Of a stretch of DNA of 21,286 nt, positions 1 to 6,421 are shown piece after piece. A program made the translations under genes and the position numbers. The stretch's first letter is position 1; each line of letters opens with the position of its first letter. Below the pieces are notes generated by a model. That model did not search any database. It saw only the letters and a list, made by a program, of their open reading frames with translations, and had not been told where the DNA came from. Origin of the DNA: Planctomycetota bacterium (GTDB lineage: Bacteria > Planctomycetota > Planctomycetia > Pirellulales > Pirellulaceae); NCBI GenBank assembly GCA_024274855.1, contig JAJSAJ010000123.1, positions 1-21,286 on the forward strand. The letters are read 5' to 3'.

Positions 1-144
1 CGCACGATCCTCCTTAGCTGCGAGACTGATTCACCCATGGAGCGAGCCGATGGGGGTCTGTACGCGGAAGAGTGTCTAACGAGCCAGAACCCAATCTCCG
101 TTTCCCATAAAGAAATCCGCACGATTTTCGCACAGACGACTCGT

Positions 145-1539
145 CTATTTCTCAGACGTGGTACCTGCCGAGATATCGGATTTCCCACGGAATGCGTTTC
201 CGAGAAGCAGTATGTGTTTGCTGCCGTCCTTGATCGAAATGTCCGCTGCACCGTCTGCTGTCCTTGTCACGCGGCAGCTTGATATTGTCGTGTCGGTCGT
301 GTCCAAAAGCACGATTCCCGATCCGCAATCACTCAGATTCAGGCCATTGATCGTGAATCCGCTGCAGCGATCAAGGATCAGGGCGCCGGCCTTGGTGGCG
401 AACTTGTGCAGGGTCGAGTTCGCGATGATGCAATCGGCACAATCTTCAAATGCAATCGTTCCTGGTTGCTCGAACTGACGCGGGTTAAACGTGTTGCCCG
501 ACACGATAACTCGTTGCGAATGGCTGACTCGCATGTTGGCCGGTTTGGGGGCAAAGAAATTGTTGCCTGTGATCGCGATGTCGAAGGCATGGTTGATGTC
601 GATGTTCGTCGCCGTGTCGCTCAGCACGTTCCCGGAGATCGTGACTGAGTTGATCGGATAGATCTTCTTGCCCGCCAATCGAATATTGGCTGCACCTGGG
701 GCGACCGTCTTGTGGTTGTTCCCGCCGTAGTTCGCGGAATGCTGGATCGTGCAACCGGTAATCGCGACTTCGGCGATTGACGTAGAGCGTGTGTCTGGCG
801 ATCCGGAAACGTCAAGCAGGATATTGGCCGTCTTGGTTGGTGTTTCATCACCAGGCATATTGCCCTCAATGTCACAACCAGACACTTGCAGGTTTCGAAC
901 CACTCCGTCGCGAACAACAATGCCACCCTGCCGGTTGTATGAAATGTGGCAAGTCCCGACGATGACTTGATGAAGGTTCACATCGTCCAGGTAAAGGCCG
1001 ATCCCGGAGTTCTCGTACAGGTGACAATCGGACACCAAGAGATTGCGATTCCGTTTGACCACGTGAATACCGTGGCGACACCAACGGACCGAAACACTAC
1101 TGATGACGGCGCCAATGGTTTGCGTTAGTTCGATCCCGTCTGCTTTGACATGGTTGCCGAGGATTTCGATGCCGGAAACGATCGGCATCCGCTCATTCCA
1201 CGTTGCCGGTTTGAATGATTTGGGAGCCGCGGTTCCCTGGTGCGACCCGATAAACCGCAATGCGGGCCCCGGTCCATCCATGACGATCGTCACTCCCTGA
1301 GTTGCCTTAACAGCGACCGCGCCGTACTTGGAAAGGTCGAATACCAGAGGCTTGGTGATTCGCACGATCTTGTCTTTTCCAAGCTGTAAATTGCCATCGC
1401 TGGTGTCAATCATCTTTTGCAAGGTAGCTGTCGAATCAGGCAGTGACTTCAAATGTGGAATCTGGTCGAGTGCTCCACCCGCCATTGCGGTGGACAAGCC
1501 CAACAATGAGAGCAGGGCTGTTGTGGCTAGAGTTTTCAT
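145..1539 (-). CDS. Secreted right-handed parallel beta-helix protein
   Basis: The 464-residue protein starts with a clear signal peptide: Lys at residue 3, a Leu/Ala-rich core, and a likely cut after AMA near residue 21. From about residue 120 to the end it is a run of short coils of roughly 20-25 residues, many with a V-x-I-S/T-G-N/C pattern (VTISGN, IAITGNN, VIVSGN, VAITGC, LQVSGC). This is the signature of right-handed parallel beta-helix proteins (pectate-lyase-like, NosD-like). The family includes polysaccharide lyases, epimerases and adhesins. I see no catalytic motif that picks one, so the substrate is unknown; export to the periplasm or cell surface is the safe inference. Several Cys lie in the coils and could form a ladder. 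The ATG directly precedes the signal peptide. The stop is TAG. It is divergent from the LptD-like gene, with about 570 bp between them. Confidence 0.8.
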   Translation of the reverse strand: MKTLATTALLSLLGLSTAMAGGALDQIPHLKSLPDSTATLQKMIDTSDGNLQLGKDKIVRITKPLVFDLSKYGAVAVKATQGVTIVMDGPGPALRFIGSHQGTAAPKSFKPATWNERMPIVSGIEILGNHVKADGIELTQTIGAVISSVSVRWCRHGIHVVKRNRNLLVSDCHLYENSGIGLYLDDVNLHQVIVGTCHISYNRQGGIVVRDGVVRNLQVSGCDIEGNMPGDETPTKTANILLDVSGSPDTRSTSIAEVAITGCTIQHSANYGGNNHKTVAPGAANIRLAGKKIYPINSVTISGNVLSDTATNIDINHAFDIAITGNNFFAPKPANMRVSHSQRVIVSGNTFNPRQFEQPGTIAFEDCADCIIANSTLHKFATKAGALILDRCSGFTINGLNLSDCGSGIVLLDTTDTTISSCRVTRTADGAADISIKDGSKHILLLGNAFRGKSDISAGTTSEK

Positions 1540-2109
1540 GGGCGTTCTGGTTCCGTTGACAGTAGGTAGATGCGATTGTTTTGGATCCTATGGGGCATAC
1601 GTGCTTGTCTTTACCCATATTCTCTGCGGCGGGCCTGTCCCGGAGGAAGAAATGACCGGTCAGCTACAGGTTATCTCCACATTACAAATCTAGCGATCAA
1701 CAATCAACTATCGCTCAATGCGAAATCACACGTCGGCGTTTGTAGCCAAGCTCAGTTTCTCTTGTATTGCAACAGTCCTAGTCGTCGTCAGGTTCGATAG
1801 AAGTCGTGGTGTTGACTCGATGGGCCGTATTGTTGGCACTTCGCGAGAGTGCGGCGGCAGATTGAATGGATTGCCGACGGCTCTGATGGGGGGTATGTCG
1901 GCGATTTATCCATGTTCAATCAGGTGTAAAGCAGGGTGTCAGTTGTCGGAGGCGTTCGTAAGCTGTGTTTTGGCAACGGGTTGTGTTGTTCTTGGTTTAT
2001 CTAAAGATGACTTGCGAAAGACCTGCCACGGGTCTATAATCCCGCCGCTTTGTTCTTTGAGGACTCGTCCCAAGTCGCTGACAGGCTGCGGTTTCCGTAC
2101 TGACGGTCG
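1540..2109. other. Intergenic region between divergent genes
   Basis: About 570 bases lie between the start of the beta-helix gene and the start chosen for the LptD-like gene. Open frames on both strands here give compositionally odd translations rich in Cys, Arg and Trp, with no recognisable domain, and they run into the LptD-like gene in another frame. I therefore read them as chance. The stretch must hold the promoters of both flanking genes, but I cannot pick a convincing -35/-10 pair. Confidence 0.5.
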
Positions 2110-5100
2110 ATGGTCAACGGCCCAGATGGCAAGGATGCCAGAACCCTTAACTCGTCGCGTTTTGTATTCCACCGATTGGCAGTGCGCGCAACTGGCTGGT
2201 TGTATGTCGCAACATGGCGCGGAAGTTGTTTCTGCGTACTGTTGGCGTTGTCTGGCCTGTTGGCGATTGCGCCTGATGTGCTGGCGGGGATTCAACTGCC
2301 GGTTGCCGATCCGTCTGCGCCGATCCTGGTGCAGGGTGAAGACGGTCAGCGCTGGCATGAAGGATCTGCCGAAGTTTGGGTTGTGCGTCGGTGTGTGTTG
2401 CAGCAGGACGATATGACGGCGCGCGCCGATCGGGCTGTTTTGTGGATCATTCGAGCGGCACCGGAAACGAGTCCAACCAGTTCGATAGTCGCTTATCTCG
2501 AAGGGGCGGTGGCAATCGACTTTGGGCGTGGTGGTGATCCGAATCCAAAAACGGGCCAGGCGGCTCAATCAATTCGCGACAACACGTGGTTCGGTCGGAT
2601 GGTCACGCACGGTCATGTCGACATGCGCGTGTCGTTGGGCGACGCGCGTTCGAGCGGCAAGCCGGATATTTTCCAGCGGGCTCAGGAAGCGTGGGATCAG
2701 GAAAGTGGTCCGGTCCAACCGGCACAGCTGACGATCAATGCCGAGCCGATCGGTCCCCCGCCGTTGACGCCTGTCGCCGGGTTGCACAAGCGCGTCCAGG
2801 TCGGTCCACGCAGTAACACGCTCATACACATCAAAAGCTTTGCCGGTACACGGCCGAATCAATCGGTCACGGTATTCAGCAACGGAATTAGGGCGGTGAT
2901 TCAAGGGCTCTCCTCTCCACAAACGGGGAATATAGGTCGGATCGTTATCGAAACCGATCGACTTGTTCTGTGGGGGCCGAATTTGAGAACCCTTTCGCCA
3001 TCCGGTTCGGAGACGGAAGGTGGGGCGGGTGTCCCTATCGAGCTGTATATGGAAGGCAACATCGTCTTTCGGCAAGGCGATCGGCTGATTTATGCAGATC
3101 GCATGTACTACAACGCGACCAATGAATACGGTGTGGTGTTGTCGGCCGAGATGGTCACGCCGATTCCCGACTACGATGGCATGTTACGCTTGAAGGCGGA
3201 TGTCCTGCAGCAGTTGAATCGCCAGTTTTTCAAAGCGTACGGTGCGGCCGTAACATCCAGCCAGATGGGCGTTCCCAAGTATTGGATTCAAGCACAATCG
3301 GTCGAGTTCCAGGATACGCAGTACCCGCGGGTTGATCCCATCACGGGCCAGTTGGCATTTGAGCAGCGGACAGGCGAAGCGGCAGTCGACCACGATCTGC
3401 TGGCTACGAGCCGCAACAACTTTATCTATGTCAGCGGGTTGCCGGTTTTCTATTGGCCCGTCTTGGCGACGAATCTCCGTCAGCCGACATACTACATTGA
3501 ACGCGTCGGTATGAAAGACGACAGTATTCTTGGCACACAGGCCATGATTGACTGGAATGCTTTCCAAGTGCTGGGGATCCGAAAACCGCCCGCCTGGACG
3601 AAATGGACGTTCTCCACGGATTGGTTGAGCAAACGTGGATTCGCGCTTGGCACGACCGTGCAGTACGGCCGTTCCGACTGCCTGACGTTCCCGGGACCCG
3701 TGCGAGGGTACTTTGACGCGTGGGGCCTCTATGATGATGGGCTGGACGATCTTGGCGGAATTCGCAAGTCACTGGTTCCGGAAACGCGGCGACGAGGGCG
3801 GCTGTTGTGGTGGCATCGGCATGATCTTCCTGATGGATACCAGGTCACGGCCGAAGTTGGCGCGATCTCGGATCGCAACTTTTTGGAAGAGTTCTTCGAA
3901 AAGGAATGGGATCAATACAAGGATCAGCAGACACGGCTTGAACTGAAACATACGCACGAAGAACAGGCATTGCGGCTTGTTGGGTCGGCCCGGCTGAATG
4001 ATTTCTTTACGCAGACCGAGTGGCTTCCAAGATTGGACCACTTCATGATGGGACGATCGTTGTTGAACGACCGTCTGACATGGTTTGCACATTCGCAAGT
4101 CGGCTACGCAAAGATGCGCAAGGGGACCAAGCCGGAAGATCCCGTTGATGCGTTGGGCTGGGCGCCATTGCCCTGGGAAGATGATGTTGAAGGATTGCGA
4201 GCTGCGAGCCGGCAGGAGATTGACTTGCCGTTGCAAGCCGGTCCGGTCAAGTTGGTTCCCTATTTTCTGGGTGAAGTGAGCTATTGGCGCGAAGTCCTGA
4301 ATGATCAGAAGGAGGTCACGCGCGCCTATGGACAAGCGGGGGTACGCGCAAGTTTGCCGATCTGGAAAGCAAATCCGACCGTTCACAATATGTTGCTGAA
4401 TCTGAACGGCATGGCTCACAAGATCACCTTGGAATCCGATTTCTATTGGGCGGATGCGAGTGAGGATCTTGGCCTGTTTCCCTTGTATGATCCGGTCGAT
4501 GATGATTCACAGGAGGATTTTCGACGTCGCATGTTTCCGCGACCGCCCGAGTACGATGAACGAAATTTCCTGTTTCGATCGAATGTTCAGGGATGGGTGA
4601 CCGCTCCGACGACGGAAGTCGTCGAAGATGTGATGGCTGTGCGCACCGGGATCCACCAACGCTGGCAAACCAAACGAGGTATGCCCGGGCAACAGCGGGT
4701 TGTCGACTGGATTTCCTTCGATGTTGACGCGACGATCTTCCCGAACCGTGATCGGGACAACTTTGGCGAGTATCTCGGATTGGCAGAGTATGACTTCAAG
4801 TGGCATGTGGGAGATCGGCTCACGCTGTTGTCCTCTGGTTATGCCGATCCGTTTGCCGGCGGATTTCGCAAACTGTCGGTCGGCGGAGCGATCAGTCGGC
4901 CGGGACGCGGACGGCTTTATGTCGGTGGCATGGTGATGGATGGCCCGTTCCGCAGCGATCTGTTGCTCAGCACGCTCAGTTATAGGCTGAGTGAAAAGTG
5001 GATTGCCGAAGGATCGATTGTCTACGATTTTAGTACCACCGGCCAGATTGGTGAACGACTGTCCGTGACACGGATTGGGGAATCGGCGTTGATCCGAGTC

Positions 5101-5235
5101 GGAATCTATGTCGATCATGGTCGCGACAACGTGGGAGGGATCTTTATCATCGAACCACGTTTCTTGCCCCATCGCCAATTGGGACGTGTTGCTGGTGTCG
5201 AGATTCCACCGGCCGGCGCTTTGGGACTCGAGTAA
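2110..5235 (+). CDS. LptD/OstA-like outer-membrane assembly protein
   Basis: A protein of 1041 residues from this start. A hydrophobic segment at about residues 38-58 ends in VLA-G, a likely signal-peptidase I site near residue 59. The 37 residues before it are unusually long, so the true start may be a later GTG or TTG (2176-2200); there is no clear ribosome-binding site at any candidate. Two OstA-like stretches follow (about residues 85-130 and 310-345, with patterns such as MTARADRAVLWI and GDRLIYADRMYYN), as in the periplasmic jelly-roll of LptA/LptD. SGLPVFYWPVL (about 440) resembles the LptD motif before the barrel. The rest to residue 1041 has alternating aromatic/hydrophobic strands suiting a beta-barrel. 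In proteobacteria LptD inserts LPS into the outer membrane; the planctomycete role is inferred by homology. It is followed closely by a lipid kinase gene. The stop is TAA. Confidence 0.78.
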   Translation: MVNGPDGKDARTLNSSRFVFHRLAVRATGWLYVATWRGSCFCVLLALSGLLAIAPDVLAGIQLPVADPSAPILVQGEDGQRWHEGSAEVWVVRRCVLQQDDMTARADRAVLWIIRAAPETSPTSSIVAYLEGAVAIDFGRGGDPNPKTGQAAQSIRDNTWFGRMVTHGHVDMRVSLGDARSSGKPDIFQRAQEAWDQESGPVQPAQLTINAEPIGPPPLTPVAGLHKRVQVGPRSNTLIHIKSFAGTRPNQSVTVFSNGIRAVIQGLSSPQTGNIGRIVIETDRLVLWGPNLRTLSPSGSETEGGAGVPIELYMEGNIVFRQGDRLIYADRMYYNATNEYGVVLSAEMVTPIPDYDGMLRLKADVLQQLNRQFFKAYGAAVTSSQMGVPKYWIQAQSVEFQDTQYPRVDPITGQLAFEQRTGEAAVDHDLLATSRNNFIYVSGLPVFYWPVLATNLRQPTYYIERVGMKDDSILGTQAMIDWNAFQVLGIRKPPAWTKWTFSTDWLSKRGFALGTTVQYGRSDCLTFPGPVRGYFDAWGLYDDGLDDLGGIRKSLVPETRRRGRLLWWHRHDLPDGYQVTAEVGAISDRNFLEEFFEKEWDQYKDQQTRLELKHTHEEQALRLVGSARLNDFFTQTEWLPRLDHFMMGRSLLNDRLTWFAHSQVGYAKMRKGTKPEDPVDALGWAPLPWEDDVEGLRAASRQEIDLPLQAGPVKLVPYFLGEVSYWREVLNDQKEVTRAYGQAGVRASLPIWKANPTVHNMLLNLNGMAHKITLESDFYWADASEDLGLFPLYDPVDDDSQEDFRRRMFPRPPEYDERNFLFRSNVQGWVTAPTTEVVEDVMAVRTGIHQRWQTKRGMPGQQRVVDWISFDVDATIFPNRDRDNFGEYLGLAEYDFKWHVGDRLTLLSSGYADPFAGGFRKLSVGGAISRPGRGRLYVGGMVMDGPFRSDLLLSTLSYRLSEKWIAEGSIVYDFSTTGQIGERLSVTRIGESALIRVGIYVDHGRDNVGGIFIIEPRFLPHRQLGRVAGVEIPPAGALGLE

Positions 5236-5289
5236 ACATGCTGATCGGGTGTCGGTTTGAATCACGACTCAGTCGCGAGCGAAAGCAGC

Positions 5290-5685
5290 ATGAGCGAACC
5301 ATTCAAAGTCCCTCAACGGGGCTGGAGTCAAAAATTCTCCGATGCGTTTCGCGGCCTATCGGTCGCCGTGCGAGAGAATAACAGTTTCCGAGTGCACTTC
5401 AGCTTCACGATCGCAGTCTTTGCCCTTGCAGCTTGGCTGGCAGTCGAACCGTGGCGCTGGACGGTCCTGATATTATGCATCATGACGATGCTTGGCACGG
5501 AAACACTCAATACGGCGTTGGAAGAACTGGCACATGCGGTCGAACCGCAATTCAATCCCAAGATTCGTGATGCACTGGATGTTGGCAGCGCGGCTGTCCT
5601 GATCGCGGCAATGGGATCGACTGCCATCGGGTTGATCACATTGCTTCCGCCAATGATTTCCAGGTGCCAGACGCTGCTGTTCTAG
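5290..5685 (+). CDS. dgkA: Diacylglycerol/undecaprenol kinase (DgkA family)
   Basis: A 131-residue integral membrane kinase. The family phosphorylates diacylglycerol or undecaprenol with ATP in the inner membrane, recycling lipid by-products of envelope synthesis. The N-terminal amphipathic helix (FSDAFRGLSVAVRENNSFRVH, about residues 16-36) carries the conserved Glu (29) and FRxH. Transmembrane helix 1 spans about 38-52 and helix 2 about 56-70. The active-site motif ETLNTALEEL at 71-80 matches the family's E-x-x-N-T/S-A-x-E. Helix 3 spans about 99-120. Length is normal. I start at ATG 5290; an in-frame TTG at 5257 would add 11 residues. The gap to the LptD-like gene is only about 50 bases, so co-transcription is likely and the pair looks like an envelope-biogenesis unit. 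Sequence alone does not decide between diacylglycerol and undecaprenol as substrate. The stop is TAG. Confidence 0.85.
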   Translation: MSEPFKVPQRGWSQKFSDAFRGLSVAVRENNSFRVHFSFTIAVFALAAWLAVEPWRWTVLILCIMTMLGTETLNTALEELAHAVEPQFNPKIRDALDVGSAAVLIAAMGSTAIGLITLLPPMISRCQTLLF

Positions 5686-5878
5686 CCCGGATCATACATG
5701 ACGTTCGTGGCGATGGGGCGTTAGTCGAGCCGAATGGCAAGTTGCCGGCTGAACGGGAGTAAAGAGTAGAACACGAATCACCATTTATCTTCACTTATCC
5801 CGATCGAAGACTCAAGTGAACGTTCTATGCGCATCCCTTCTCGTTCGACTCTGAATTTGCGTCGCCGTTCACGCCGCT

Positions 5879-5956
5879 GGGGTCTGACGCAATTTTCGGC
5901 GGAGAAAGCGTTTCTTTACGCGAACGCATCTTGTCGCCGAAAATGGGTCTGACCCC
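5879..5956. repeat. REP/MITE-like imperfect inverted repeat
   Basis: A 78-bp element bounded by GGGGTCTGAC on the left and GTCTGACCCC on the right. The arms, GGGGTCtGACgCaATTTTCGGCG and the reverse complement of CGCCGAAAATGGGTCTGACCCC, pair over about 22 positions with two mismatches and a one-base bulge. The centre holds a second small GCGTT/AACGC pairing. It lies in the gene-free stretch between convergent dgkA and nrdJ. Ends of the GGGGTCAGACCC type recall dispersed REP-like palindromes mobilised by Y1-type transposases; that link is an inference from memory. It could also act as a bidirectional terminator. Confidence 0.6.
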
Positions 5957-6188
5957 TTGGAAGCGAACCGGCGGCCTACATTCCGTGAACGGTTACGAAC
6001 TTGCAGCTTTTCACCGTAGTCTGATTCGTACGGATTGATGAGTGTTCCAGTCTTCTTTTCCTCATGTTTTGGTCGTTGCCGATTCAGAAGTTGTGTAAGG
6101 TCCGAGAAGTCCTGAACCTCAGCGGCTGCCAATCGGCTAAACAACTACGGAAATACAAGCACGTGAACAGCCCGGCTGGGGAACATCA
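5957..6188. other. Gene-free spacer
   Basis: No frame on either strand gives a recognisable product between the 78-bp inverted repeat and the next palindrome. The whole 5686-6304 interval separates convergent genes and appears to hold only inverted repeats. Confidence 0.5.
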
Positions 6189-6233
6189 CCCCGGGGATAG
6201 CGTGTCGTTCGCTGGCGCCACGCCACCCCGGGG
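6189..6233. repeat. CCCCGGGG-bounded inverted repeat
   Basis: CCCCGGGG occurs at both ends of a 45-bp segment. Just inside them GCGTG (left) and CACGC (right) also pair, so the whole can fold as a GC-rich hairpin with a loop of about 14 bases. The outer arms are themselves palindromic. It is probably a second type of intergenic REP-like element or a strong bidirectional hairpin. No associated gene is seen. Confidence 0.5.
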
Positions 6234-6273
6234 CTTGTCTCAAGGCCGTCCCTTTGGAACTGAGTTGTTTCGC

Positions 6274-6302
6274 CGGCCCTTGCGTTGTTCTTCAACGGGC
6301 CG
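6274..6302 (-). terminator. Hairpin just past the distal nrdJ stop
   Basis: Read on the minus strand, CGGCCC and GTTG pair with CAAC and GGGCCG around an AAGAA loop, with GCAA unpaired on the 3' side. It begins two bases after the TGA at 6307-6305 that ends the nrdJ C-terminal tail. No T-run follows, so intrinsic termination is uncertain; it could instead be a 3'-end stabilising structure. Its placement fits the distal TGA, not the internal TAA, as the original gene end. Confidence 0.45.
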
Positions 6303-6304
6303 TA

Positions 6305-6421
6305 TCACGAGCATCCCATGCTGTTGCCACAGTTATGGCAGAGATAGCAATTGCCGTTGCGGACTGTAATCGCGCCACAATTGTCGCAGCTTGGCGCGTC
6401 GCTTTGGAAACGAGCGAATTG
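6305..6421 (-). pseudogene. nrdJ: NrdJ C-terminal Cys-rich tail behind in-frame TAA
   Basis: Continuing the nrdJ frame past the TAA at 6424-6422 gives 38 codons and then TGA at 6307-6305. The peptide starts QFARFQSDAPSC and contains CDNCGAITVRNGNCYLC and CHNCGNSMGCS: four Cys in two CxxC pairs plus a final Cys, the expected C-terminal zinc-ribbon/redox tail of class II reductases. There is no frameshift and no further stop. In this enzyme class the C-terminal cysteines are thought to pass reducing equivalents from thioredoxin to the active-site disulfide, so the 945-residue product would lack that shuttle. The segment is either a recently detached gene end or is translated by readthrough. Confidence 0.85.

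Noticed and set aside
1718..2416. 232-codon plus-strand ORF overlapping the LptD-like gene
   Set aside because: Composition is Cys/Arg/Trp-rich, there is no domain, and it overlaps the coding start of a well-supported gene in another frame.
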